NCBI RefSeq assembly: GCF_038719015.1
Contig: NZ_CP152276.1
Coordinates: forward strand, 2,671,001 to 2,735,000
Direction of reading: 5' to 3'
Source: Nguyenibacter vanlangensis
Lineage (GTDB): Bacteria > Pseudomonadota > Alphaproteobacteria > Acetobacterales > Acetobacteraceae
DNA length: 64,000 nucleotides
The notes under the pieces were generated by a model. It saw only the letters and a list, made by a program, of their open reading frames with translations, did no database searches and was not told the origin of the DNA. The number at the start of each line of letters is the position of its first letter. The first letter of the stretch is position 1. Below, piece by piece: positions 45,595 to 54,654 of this stretch. Both the position numbers and the translations under genes were made by a program.

Positions 45595-46720
45595 GCCGCA
45601 GCAGGCTCTCCTGGTTCACGCGCGGCGTCCGGCGCATTGTCAGGCTCCTCCAGTTCCGCAAACCAATGCCGCCATTATGGGCATCCGGATGAAACTGATG
45701 GGTGGTGAGGCGATATGGGAAACCGTCTACGAAAACTGTTCCAGTATCGAAAAGCTGGTTCTTCACTTGCAAGATGAATTTTTCATCCGCGCCGCGTAAC
45801 AGGATGAATGGCGCGTAGCGCTCGGAATTCTGGATGCGGCGCTTCTTAGCCGAACTCCAGTTGTTGCCGATTGCTCTGAGTTGGTCGCAGACAACCGAAC
45901 CGTCGGCTGCCGCACTGCAATCAATGATGAAAGCACGGACGATTCCTGCGCCGTTCGTGGGCGAGAAGTACAGGCGTTTCATATGCTTCGCGTAATCGCT
46001 TGCATCCTTCTCCCGGAGAAGCCAACGATTATGGATAGCTTGAGTACCTTTGAGCAGTTCCTGCAGGTCACGACGGGTGACCTTGCGGTCGTTGTGATCT
46101 TTTTTCGTGGCGAGTGTGGCGATGTAGTCGAAGGCCATTGGATAGTGAAAGCCTTCGGCCTCAAACCCGGAGACGTTTTGATTTTTCCGTATTGCCTCGA
46201 TGACGAGATTGCGATGTTCAGAAAATTCCGTCGAGATTTGTATGCTGAAGCTCTTGCAGAACGCCTCAATTAGCCCATCTGGCGCGGCCATGCCGTCGAG
46301 CAAAGACTTCTTTTCATAGGATTTTGTACCGCCAGCGGCCTTCAGTTCCTTTCGGTATTCCATCACCGATTTGAAGCGCTCGACGGAAAGCTCACCAATA
46401 TCGATCTTAACTTCTGAAAAGTGCCCGTACAGCAGGTATTTTCGGCCTGCCCGTTGTGCTTCTTCGAGCCCATGGAAGTGAACAAAGAGCTTATGCAGGG
46501 GATCACGCAGTACCGAGTCTGTCAGGTTCTGCTCCGCGTAGTATTTTACCTGACCGTAAATGACGCCTTCATCGGTGTAGCGGTCGAAGTCTTCAATGCC
46601 CTCGATGACAACGCTCTCGTCCAGGCCCGCGTTCAGGATTTCGAGTAACGCTGCATCGAGCTGGTAGAAATAGCCCCTAATTGAAGCTGTTGCTTCGCGT
46701 TTTTTGTCGACTTCCAGCAT
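45585..46720 (-). pseudogene. DUF4297/Cap4-like nuclease (HerA partner), N-terminal part
   Basis: About 378 residues starting at 46720 (MLEVDKKREATASIRGYFYQ). The N-terminal domain has VVIEGIEDFDRYTDEG and YGQVKYYAE, the E/D-then-QxK pattern of PD-(D/E)xK nucleases of the DUF4297/Cap4 group. A middle helical domain and SLTMRRTPRVNQESLLRLMF follow. The reading then enters the IS4 element and stops. Joined with the 3' piece next to herA it would make about 465 residues. The intact pair would be a two-gene nuclease-HerA defence system. Confidence 0.7.
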
Positions 46721-46928
46721 CCCACCCCCGAATCAATCACCGATTGACATTATAGGCGAGAGGAAGCGAAGAGTGCGAGTGAGAATATTTGCGCCGACGG
46801 GACTGGCCTGAATGTCGTGAAGGCGTCTGTTTTGTTCCCCCCTAACAATGTCAGCTTTCAGACAACCAGCATAACCGCTTGGAGGTCTGACATGAGGGCG
46901 AAAGCCGACGAAACAGCTGGAGTGACGC

Positions 46929-47860
46929 TTACGCGCCGCCTCCGTATCGCAGAACCGGGATACCGAGTTTCCTGGCCTTGTCGGCCAGGTTCTCCTGGAT
47001 GCCGGTGCCGGGGAAGACGATGACGCCGATCGGCAGGACGTCCAGCATGGCATCGTTGCGCCGGAAGGGCGCCGCCTTGCGGTGCTTGGTCCAGTCCGGC
47101 TTGAAGGCGATCTGCACGATTTCGCGGTGATCGGCCCAGCGCGAGGCGATGAACTCGGCACCCTTGGGCGAGCCGCCATGCAGCAGCACCATGTCGGGAT
47201 GCTTGGCCCGGACCTTGTCGAGCCGGTCCCAGATCAGGACATGGTCGTCGAAGTCCAGCCCGCCGGTCACGACCACCTTGGGACCGGGCGGCACCAGCAA
47301 TTCGCCCTCGGCTTTTCGGCGGGCATTGAGGAAGTCGCGACTGTCGATCATCGACGCCGTCATGGTGCGACGGGAGACCAGCGAGCCGGTCTTCGGCCGC
47401 CAAGCGGACAGGGTCAGGCGTTCGAACTGCTCCTGGGCGGTATATCGCGGAAGATCTCGTAGGCGTTCCGACGCTCGATCAGGGTCAGCCCCTGCGCGAT
47501 CAGGCGCTCCAGTTCCACCGAGCGGATCTCGCTGCCGTCCTGTTCCTGCTGCCCGCGCTTCTGCGCCTGCTCGTTGCGGTCGAGTTCGCGCTCGACCTGC
47601 CCGACCATGCGGTGGAAGACGTTGGTCGCCGACCAGAGAAGCTCTTCGAGGTCGGGCTCCAACCGGGTTTCGGTGAGGGTGGCGGCAATGGCGTCGAAGA
47701 TATCGGCCACCGCGCCGCCGATGCGCTCTGCCTCGGGCAGCGGCCTCGGGTCCGGCTCGTCCTCGAAGGGACGGTAGCCATACATCTGGAGTTCCGCCAG
47801 CACATGGGCGGTCGGGGATGCGGCATGGTCGGGTTCGAAATCGTCTGTCAGGTGGGTCAT
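46929..47860 (-). pseudogene. DUF2493 family protein, split by one frameshift
   Basis: The 5' part starts at 47860 with a strong ribosome site (GGAGGACAGAG) and reads MTHLTDDFEPDHAASPTAHV through LTLIERRNAYEIFRD. In another frame the protein continues as TAQEQFERLTLSAWRPKTGS, then TASMIDSRDFLNARRKAEGE and the DUF2493 Rossmann-like domain (VVVTGGLDFDDH, LLHGGSPKGAE) to 46929. Intact relatives in conjugative elements are one protein of about 310 residues. The frame break is near 47440. An ATG after the break could still yield a 144-residue DUF2493 domain. Confidence 0.78.
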
Positions 47861-48220
47861 GGCTCTGTCCTCCGGGATACCGGCCGCGCCCATCGCGGCC
47901 TTTCCGGGGGCGGACAGCGGCAGACCAGAGCCGGGCCGGAACCGCGCGGCACGCGCGGCCGAAGCGCAGCGCAGGATGGCAGGGCGGCGGCTATTTTGCC
48001 TCGCGATGCAAAGCGCGCCCTATCCCGGGGTCCCCACGCGGCCTGCCGCGTGGGGTGGGGGCGCGCGGCGGAAAATAGCCGGCGCCCGCCATTGCAGGCC
48101 CGGCCCGGCTGACGCCCGCTCCCCTCCTGAAAGGCCGTGGGCGCGACCAGGCCGCCGGGGCGAAGCTCCTGGCCCCGCTTCGGCGGACACGAAACCCGCC
48201 CGTCCCCTTCCCGGCCCGCT
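47861..48220. other. Gap of 360 bases, GC-rich
   Basis: No gene is supported. A strong short hairpin, GGCCGCG with CGCGGCC, lies near 47881-47899 in the leader of the DUF2493 gene. The rest has no recognised signal. Confidence 0.4.
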
Positions 48221-49285
48221 TCAGGCGTGTGCCGTCTCCAGAATCCGCGCCACGTCCTGCGGGGCAAGCTGGGGATGCAGGATCGCCCGCAGCGCGGCGG
48301 GACCGAGATGGCGGAGATCATCGTTGAAATCCGCCAGCCGTGGCGACAGGGCAATCAGGTCGATCCCGGCGTCGCGGGCGCGCCCGGCGAGCGCCTCCAA
48401 CGCATGGTCGCCGGCCGGATCGTCGTCCCGCACGACGTAGAGACGGCGCAACAGCGGCGGAAAGACCATGGCGGCGAGATGGCCTGCGGAGAGACAGGCG
48501 GCCAGCGGCAGATCGGGCAGCACCTGCCGGAGCGAGAGGACCGTCTCGATCCCTTCGCCGGCGGCCAGCACGTCGGCGGCCACACCGAAGCGCACGGCAT
48601 GACCGAGCAGGTCGCCCAGCGCCCGGCGCGGCACCTCGACCGGCGCCTTGCCCCGCCCGTCCGGGGCCAGCCAGGTGCGATGCACACCGGTCAGGGTGCC
48701 ATCGAGATCGGTTACGGCGGCGATCAGCGCCGGCCAGGTCTCCGTGGGGCCGTCATCGTCTGGGTGATAGTAGCAGCGCGGGTGAAAGCGCAGCGCCGTG
48801 ACGCCGGTGAGTTGTTTCAGGTCGCGATGCCGCAGATAGGTCGCCGCGAGGGTACCGGCCAGCGGATAGGTCATCGACCACAGGCGTCGTGCGGCTTCCG
48901 TATAACCGGCCGAACCGCGCCCGTCCGCCGGATGATCAGTATGCGATACCGGCCTGGGTTCCGGATGCGGCAGGCAGAGGAACGCCCGCGCCTCCTCGGC
49001 GACGTCGCGGAAATCGAGCAGGCCGCAGCTTTCGCGGATGACATCCAGCAGGTCGCCATATTCACCCGATTGCGCATCCGTCCATCGCCCGGCCGCACCA
49101 CGACCCTCCGACGGGCCATGCAGGCGCACATACATCGAGCGACCCGGCATATTGCGCACATCGCCGACCAGCCAGTACTTGCCATATCGCCGCCCGGCCG
49201 AGAGATAATGGCGGCAGACCGCCTCGACCTGCTCCGCCAGACGGCGGGCCAGATCGCCGGCGCCCGCTCTGTCAAATCCGGTCAT
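48221..49285 (-). CDS. Toprim-domain primase-like protein (DUF7146 type)
   Basis: The 354-residue protein has an N-terminal region resembling the zinc-less CHC2-like fold (YGKYWLVGDVRNMPGRSMYV), and a C-terminal Toprim domain with AAGEGIETVLSLRQVLPD and YVVRDDDPAGDHALEALAGR, giving the catalytic glutamate and the DxD pair. Such proteins are common in plasmid and integrative-element backbones and may prime replication or transferred DNA. It is divergent from the HU gene. Confidence 0.85.
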   Translation of the reverse strand: MTGFDRAGAGDLARRLAEQVEAVCRHYLSAGRRYGKYWLVGDVRNMPGRSMYVRLHGPSEGRGAAGRWTDAQSGEYGDLLDVIRESCGLLDFRDVAEEARAFLCLPHPEPRPVSHTDHPADGRGSAGYTEAARRLWSMTYPLAGTLAATYLRHRDLKQLTGVTALRFHPRCYYHPDDDGPTETWPALIAAVTDLDGTLTGVHRTWLAPDGRGKAPVEVPRRALGDLLGHAVRFGVAADVLAAGEGIETVLSLRQVLPDLPLAACLSAGHLAAMVFPPLLRRLYVVRDDDPAGDHALEALAGRARDAGIDLIALSPRLADFNDDLRHLGPAALRAILHPQLAPQDVARILETAHA

Positions 49286-49374
49286 TGCGCCCTCCCGGCA
49301 GGCTTGATGCCGCCATGATCTGCCGCTAACGGCGGTGCGGACGGGCCACAGCCCGCATCGAAAAGGAACCGTAG

Positions 49375-49650
49375 ATGAAGATTACCGAACTGGTCGATCA
49401 TATCGCCAGCGCCGCCGACCTTACCAAGACCGACGCGCGCAAAGCCGTCGACGCCCTGGTCGCGGCGGTGACCGATGCCGCGAAAGCCGGCGACGAGGTG
49501 ACCCTTCCCGATCTCGGCAAGTTCAAGGTCAAGGACGTTCCCGCCCGCGAAGGCCGCAACCCCGCCACCGGCGCCACGATCACCATCGCCGCGTCGCGCA
49601 AGCTGACCTTCACGCCCGCCAAGGCGCTCAGGGACAGCCTGAACGGCTGA
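49375..49650 (+). CDS. HU-family DNA-binding protein
   Basis: The 91-residue protein (MKITELVDHIASAADLTKTD, then LPDLGKFKVKDVPAREGRNP and the TFTPAKALRDSLN end) is a typical HU/IHF-like histone-like protein. The R-x-G-R-N-P arm that intercalates in the minor groove is present. A nearby ribosome site (AAAAGGAACCGTAG) precedes it. Element-borne HU may assist replication, recombination or silencing. Confidence 0.93.
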   Translation: MKITELVDHIASAADLTKTDARKAVDALVAAVTDAAKAGDEVTLPDLGKFKVKDVPAREGRNPATGATITIAASRKLTFTPAKALRDSLNG

Positions 49651-49727
49651 ATGCCGGACAGACAAAAGGCGGCGGACTTGCGCCGCCGCCCCCTGACAGA
49701 CCGACCTTACTCTTGTCGCCCTGCCGC

Positions 49728-50918
49728 TCATCCGACCGCCTCCATCAGCTTGCGGGCCTTGCCTTCGAGATCGAGCCGGACGTCCTGATTGGCCTTGGTG
49801 CGGGCCAGCGCCGTGATCCCCTGCACGAAATCATAGATCGTCTCGGGTTTCCTCTGCTCCTCGCGCAGCACCGTCTCGATGATCGTTGCCGTCTCCGGCT
49901 TGGAGAAGCCGCGTTTCCGCAGAAAGCTCTCGCGAGCGTCGTCATCGCGTGCGACGATCGCCTTGCGCGCCGCCTGGATGCCGGAAACAAAAGAAGCCGG
50001 ACTGGCATTGGCGAAACTGCGCAACGCCGGAGCGGCCTGATGAACGAAGCGCGACGGCGCGAATTTGCTATGCCGGATCGTGATCTGTTCGAAATTTTGT
50101 TGGCCCCACAGCATCCGATTCTGGCACACGCCCCGCAGATAGAACGAAGCGATCCCCAGGCTCTTGCTGCCGACTTCCGAGTTCCACGCGTAAAAACCGC
50201 GAAAATACAGATCGGGCTCTCCGTTCGGTAACCGGCCGGCCTCGATCGGATGCGTGTCGTCAACGAGAAATACGAAGACATCCCTGTCCGAAGCATACAG
50301 CGTCGTCGTCTCTTTGGTGACATCGACATAAGGATTGTGGGTCAGGGTCGACCAGTCGATGACACCGGGCACCTTCCAATTGGTGTCGCCCGTGCCGTCG
50401 CCCGCGATCTTCCGGACGGCGCCGACCAGTTCATGGTCGAATACGCGCCCATAATCGGGGCCGGTCACGGCGCGCAGTTCGACGCGTCCGTCGTCGGTTT
50501 CCAGCGTTTTCACCAATTCGGCCCGGTGCGACAGCAGGCCGTGCTGGAGATTGATCGCCGCCAGCGGCGCCGGCAGATTGCGCAGATAGGAAGACGGTGC
50601 GCCGACCAGGCTGGACAACTGGCCGAACGACCAGTGCGTCGGCGCGACGGGCTCGGCCTGCCCCGGCAGCGCCAGGGTCAGGCGCGCGGCATTGTCGCGG
50701 CTGGCCTCGACGCGGATAGCCCGGCTCTCGATGGTTCGGGCGGTCGCGCGCTCGGCGCGGGCCAGCGTGGCCGCATGCAGATCGGCCAGCGACAGGTAGC
50801 GTTCATCGTCGGGGCGGGAAAACCATTCCGAGGACACACGGGCGTCACGCCGCCCCCGCGACGGGTCGATGCGGAATCCCGCGGGGCGGGCGGACGGCAG
50901 GATGGTGGTAGCGGACAT
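49728..50918 (-). CDS. DUF932 family protein
   Basis: The 396-residue protein starts at 50918 with AGGAG ahead. It has the DUF932 core (WSFGQLSSLVGAPSSYLRNL, RAVTGPDYGRVFDHELVGAV, FRGFYAWNSEVGSKSLGIAS, RGVCQNRMLWGQQNF). The family is frequent in phages, plasmids and integrative elements and is related to the LF-82 prophage type proteins; the activity is not established. An extension to 51032 is open but has no ribosome site. Confidence 0.88.
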   Translation of the reverse strand: MSATTILPSARPAGFRIDPSRGRRDARVSSEWFSRPDDERYLSLADLHAATLARAERATARTIESRAIRVEASRDNAARLTLALPGQAEPVAPTHWSFGQLSSLVGAPSSYLRNLPAPLAAINLQHGLLSHRAELVKTLETDDGRVELRAVTGPDYGRVFDHELVGAVRKIAGDGTGDTNWKVPGVIDWSTLTHNPYVDVTKETTTLYASDRDVFVFLVDDTHPIEAGRLPNGEPDLYFRGFYAWNSEVGSKSLGIASFYLRGVCQNRMLWGQQNFEQITIRHSKFAPSRFVHQAAPALRSFANASPASFVSGIQAARKAIVARDDDARESFLRKRGFSKPETATIIETVLREEQRKPETIYDFVQGITALARTKANQDVRLDLEGKARKLMEAVG

Positions 50919-50997
50919 GGACACTCTCCTCTTGGGCCGGATATTCGGCATCCGAGGCAAAGCCGCCCTCGCTCTCCCTTGCAGGCCAGCTCGACAT

Positions 50998-51029
50998 AAA
51001 AAAAGCGGCTTCCGGGAACCGGAAGCCGC
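50998..51029 (-). terminator. Rho-independent terminator after the 145-residue membrane protein gene
   Basis: GCGGCTTCCGG (51005-51015) pairs perfectly with CCGGAAGCCGC (51019-51029), a 3-base loop. On the minus strand the stem is followed by seven T residues. It lies 27 bp after the stop of the gene at 51056. Confidence 0.88.
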
Positions 51030-51055
51030 CAAGGATCATTCGCGTCAATTGGCTC

Positions 51056-51493
51056 TCAATGAGCAAAATGGAGCATGGCCCTGACGGCCGTAACCAACGG
51101 AGGCACCAATGTTCTCGCCTCATACTGAGAGAGCACATACGTGCCTATCGTCATCACGATGAAATGAGTCAAATAAAATTTCCATTTTTTACTTTCACAC
51201 CACCTTTTTTCGATAGATTTAAGCAGTGTCTCTTCAAAAGATAGAAGAATAACGGTCAAGGCACCGCTCCAGGAAACGATCAATATGATTGAGATCACCC
51301 AAAGAGTCGGATTGGAAAGCGCCTTCGCAGCTTCGCTGACCGTAACAATCAACAAAAACCATCCAAAAAGTTTGAATGGTATTTCACAGATTTTCAGCCA
51401 TCGTTCGATACTATCTGCCTTCGTGAACCAACCGAGAAACTGAACGCCCATGATTCGATTTCGAACCGAGCAATATACATTATACATGTTCAT
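51056..51493 (-). CDS. Hypothetical membrane protein, AT-rich
   Basis: The 145-residue protein (MNMYNVYCSVRNRIMGVQFL at the start) has three hydrophobic helices, at about 40-60, 66-88 and 113-130, with a charged loop between the second and third. It has its own terminator and is clearly AT-richer than both flanking genes, suggesting separate acquisition. An AAGG ribosome site precedes 51493. No family is recognised. Confidence 0.65.
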   Translation of the reverse strand: MNMYNVYCSVRNRIMGVQFLGWFTKADSIERWLKICEIPFKLFGWFLLIVTVSEAAKALSNPTLWVISIILIVSWSGALTVILLSFEETLLKSIEKRWCESKKWKFYLTHFIVMTIGTYVLSQYEARTLVPPLVTAVRAMLHFAH

Positions 51494-51612
51494 GCTGGAC
51501 CTTTTCCGCAATACTCGACGAGTAGCGCTTTCTATTCACGGTCATCGTCGAGAAACGCACAAGCCACGATACACGCACACCGTGTGCCGCAAACGCCAGA
51601 AAATGAGAAAAG

Positions 51613-53694
51613 CTATTCTGCTGCGACATGCGTCTCCGCGAAGGAGGCCTCCGCAGCATTATCGCCTCTGACGTTATCTGACTGATTGGCCAAAGATGGT
51701 GAGCCTGTCCGCAATGCCTCCGGCAGCCAGCCGGAACCGTCCAGCAACCGCTCGGCCTCGCGGGCCATGTCGGGCTTCTTGAGATGGGCGATCATCTGCG
51801 CGGTCTGCTCACCGCGCCCCTCGCGCACCGCCTGCAGAATGCGGGCCTTGGTCACCCGGCCGAGGTAATTGTCGACCGTCGGTGTCCAGCCCGCCTCCAC
51901 GGGATCAAGATGCAACGCTGCCGCCAGCCGGTCGGCCCGGACGATCCGCCGCTCGATCGTCCGCGGCGAGACGGCCCCGTAGGGATGGACCTTCTCGTGG
52001 AGCGCATTGACGCCATGGGAGAGGCAGTGCGCCAGCAGGGCCAGACGGCTGTCGTTGTCCAGACGATCGAGCCAGATCCAGAGCGCGTCCTCACCGGTGG
52101 GCAGGTCGGCTTTCCACGCTTCGTCGCGCGCCTGCACCTGATGCGCCGGGACGCTGCCGGCGAGATCCGGTCCCTGGACGGGGAACGACACCGTGCGGAC
52201 ACCCGCCTGAAGGCACGCGCCGTCATAGGTATCATGGAACAGCACCAGGCAGAGCGTGTGCAGGAACTCGGTGAGCGCGACATGCGGGTTGCCGGCGAAG
52301 GCGTCGCGCAGGGCCAGCGTCCGCCAGGCCGTCAGTTCGGTAACGAGCCGGTCGGGCAGCGGCTTCAGCCCATCCTCGTCCTCGGGCTCGTCGTCCTCCG
52401 TGACCACCTGACTGGATACGGCATCAGCCCCGGTATCCTCGGGATCAGCATCATCCGCTCCCTCCCCCCCTGCGTCGGTTGAAACGGCGTCGTCGTCGGG
52501 GTCGGTCGGCATGTCTTCGGGGCGGACGAAACCGCGCGCGACCAGCAGCGTGCCGTCGCTGTCGAGGCTGACGAAGGTCCCGGCGCGCGCCATCTCGGCC
52601 GGATCATAGATGACGGGGCGCGTTTCCAGAGATTCGATGGCCTGCTCAATCTCGCCCAGCCGGGCGTCGATTTCATCGGGGTACTCGTCGGCCTGAGCGT
52701 ACTCCGCCTCGATTTCCTCCTGCTCCACGCGCAGGGCCTCGAGCCGGGCCAGGTCGTCCTCGGTGATGGCGACCGGCCGGCCTTCGATTTCGTCGAACGT
52801 CCGCGTGTGCCCCCAGGGGAAGGACAGCGCGGTTTCGACCCACTTCCAGCCTTCGGCGCGGATTTCGGCGGCCGCAGATTCCAGTTTGTCCATGACCAGC
52901 CGGTCGAGCAGGGCGGGATCGTTCAGCCAGCCGCCATCGTCGGCCTCGAACAGGTCGCGCATGACATGACCGCCGGAAGCGACATAGGCAGCGAGCCCGA
53001 CGAAACGGATGCGGGCATCGGAAGCCCGCACCGTCTTCTCGGTCAGCATCCGGCGGATCAGATAGGGCTCGCGGTTATGGCTGCCCGACAGGATCTCCCA
53101 GATTTGCTCCTGGCGCGCGTGGTCGTCGCTGATCGAAAACGCGATCACCTGGTCGAGCCGCATGCCGTCTTCCGCGTAGACGGCGAGAAGCTTTTCCGAG
53201 ACGGTCATCAGGCGCAGGCGCTGCCTGACGACCGTGACCGGGACGAAGAACGCGGCGGCGATTTCCTCCTCCGACAGGCCCTTTTCCAACAGGGTCCGGA
53301 AGGCACGGAACTGGTCCAGCGGATGCAGGGAGACCCGCTGCACGTTCTCGGCCAGGGAATCGTCCTCGGCGAGGATCGGCGATCCGGCCTCACGCACGAC
53401 GCAGGGGACAGGCGCCGTCTTGTTCAGCTTCTTCTGCCTGACCAGCAGTTCCAGGGCGTGGAAACGACGGCCGCCCGCCGGCACTTCGAACGTGCCGGTT
53501 TCCGCGCCGTCCGCGTCGAGGACCCGTCGCACGTTCAGGCTCTGCAACAGCCCGCGCCGCGCGATGTCGGCGGCCAGTTCGGCGATCGACTGGCCGGCCT
53601 TGACGCGGCGGACGTTGGCCTGCGACAGCACCAGCCTGTTGAAGGGAATGTCACGGGATGAACTGAGGGTGATTTTCTGGATGGCGCTTGCCAT
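51613..53694 (-). CDS. ParB-like nuclease-domain protein, large element-borne type
   Basis: The 693-residue protein starts at 53694 (MASAIQKITLSSSRDIPFNR). A ParB/RepB N-terminal domain (about 15-120) carries IAELAADIARRGLLQSLNVR, AGGRRFHALELLVRQ and SLAENVQRVSLHPLDQFRAF. An HTH region (about 135-200) follows. The long C-terminal half is acidic and coiled, with a second conserved region (LDNDSRLALLAHCLSHGVNA). ParB proteins of this size are typical of conjugative elements, usually without a parA partner. The leader contains the hairpin described separately. Confidence 0.88.
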   Translation of the reverse strand: MASAIQKITLSSSRDIPFNRLVLSQANVRRVKAGQSIAELAADIARRGLLQSLNVRRVLDADGAETGTFEVPAGGRRFHALELLVRQKKLNKTAPVPCVVREAGSPILAEDDSLAENVQRVSLHPLDQFRAFRTLLEKGLSEEEIAAAFFVPVTVVRQRLRLMTVSEKLLAVYAEDGMRLDQVIAFSISDDHARQEQIWEILSGSHNREPYLIRRMLTEKTVRASDARIRFVGLAAYVASGGHVMRDLFEADDGGWLNDPALLDRLVMDKLESAAAEIRAEGWKWVETALSFPWGHTRTFDEIEGRPVAITEDDLARLEALRVEQEEIEAEYAQADEYPDEIDARLGEIEQAIESLETRPVIYDPAEMARAGTFVSLDSDGTLLVARGFVRPEDMPTDPDDDAVSTDAGGEGADDADPEDTGADAVSSQVVTEDDEPEDEDGLKPLPDRLVTELTAWRTLALRDAFAGNPHVALTEFLHTLCLVLFHDTYDGACLQAGVRTVSFPVQGPDLAGSVPAHQVQARDEAWKADLPTGEDALWIWLDRLDNDSRLALLAHCLSHGVNALHEKVHPYGAVSPRTIERRIVRADRLAAALHLDPVEAGWTPTVDNYLGRVTKARILQAVREGRGEQTAQMIAHLKKPDMAREAERLLDGSGWLPEALRTGSPSLANQSDNVRGDNAAEASFAETHVAAE

Positions 53695-53754
53695 GGCGAA
53701 AAACTCCGCGACGGACGGCCGGAAGCCCCTCTCCCAGCCTCGAAATCCGTCGCG
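53695..53754 (-). promoter_or_regulatory. Hairpin leader over the ribosome site, copy 1 (parB-like gene)
   Basis: On the minus strand CGCGACGG (53747-53754) can pair with CCGTCGCG (53707-53714). The 3' arm runs into GGAG, the only Shine-Dalgarno candidate ahead of the ATG at 53694. Between the arms is GGGAGAGGGGCTT. A very similar leader precedes the PAPS-reductase-like gene. Confidence 0.6.
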
Positions 53755-53787
53755 AAATCTCCCCATCCCTCTTCCTCTGCCCCGGCC

Positions 53788-54654
53788 TCATACCCCGCAC
53801 ATCCCGTCACACTCATTGAGGAACAAATCCGCCTGCCCGGTCTTCTCGGTGTCGGTCAGCGGGACCATTGCCAATGGGGTCGCCGAACGATGCAGGAAGA
53901 CCTCACCGTGAATACCGCGCAGACCACGACGCAGGGCACGATCGACCTCGACGACGTCCGCCCACTCTTCCGGATCGTCATCCCGTATCGCGCGCCACCC
54001 CGCATCGGAATGAAATGGGCAACCGAGACAGGCGCTTTTCGGCGGAAGCGGATAACCGCGCCGTTCCAGCCAGCGCAGGTAGTCGCGACGGGTCATACCC
54101 CGCTCGATCAGCGGCCAGCGATTGATCTGCCAAGCGTCCGACGAATATTTCACACGGGTCAGTTCGTCGAAACTGATCCCGATCCACTGTTCCACAACCG
54201 GGTGGCGCGGCGCGCGCTTGCGGGTGAGCCCAACCAATGCCCGCATCTTCCGGCGAATGGGCCGGATCTTGTATTCGGTGGTGCTTTGGCGGGTGATCAT
54301 GCCGACGATCTCACCTGCCGGCGTCTGGGTGCGCGTATAGGCGGGAATCGACGCCCAACGCCGTCCGCTTGCGGCGGCAAGGATGTCGTCCCGGATATTC
54401 CCCGCGGACACGATATGCACCGGAAAGGGCAGGACGTCCGGCGAACGCAGCCAGGCCAGATGGTCATAAACGGCCTGCGGCTCCCAGCCCGTATCCGCGA
54501 AGATGGCGCAATCGGGCATGGGACCGATCTCGCCTTGGACGGCCATCAGGGCCAGGGTGGTCGATTGCACGCCGGCACCGAGACTGAGCGCGCGCAAGCG
54601 GATGGCCTCGGGCGGACGCCAGGGACCGCCGAGCGGGTTGGACGGCACCAGCAT
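53788..54654 (-). CDS. PAPS-reductase-like ATP-pyrophosphatase family protein
   Basis: The 288-residue protein has a degenerate PP-loop (LSLGAGVQSTTLALMA), IFADTGWEPQAVYDHLAWLR with the nucleotide-binding aspartate, and a cysteine pair in KSACLGCPFHSDAGW plus CDGMC at the end. Relatives are annotated as phosphoadenosine phosphosulfate reductases but occur in phages and mobile elements, where sulfate assimilation is unlikely. A nucleic-acid thiolation or modification role is conceivable. It precedes the parB-like gene by 93 bp on the same strand and shares its leader hairpin. Confidence 0.8.
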   Translation of the reverse strand: MLVPSNPLGGPWRPPEAIRLRALSLGAGVQSTTLALMAVQGEIGPMPDCAIFADTGWEPQAVYDHLAWLRSPDVLPFPVHIVSAGNIRDDILAAASGRRWASIPAYTRTQTPAGEIVGMITRQSTTEYKIRPIRRKMRALVGLTRKRAPRHPVVEQWIGISFDELTRVKYSSDAWQINRWPLIERGMTRRDYLRWLERRGYPLPPKSACLGCPFHSDAGWRAIRDDDPEEWADVVEVDRALRRGLRGIHGEVFLHRSATPLAMVPLTDTEKTGQADLFLNECDGMCGV

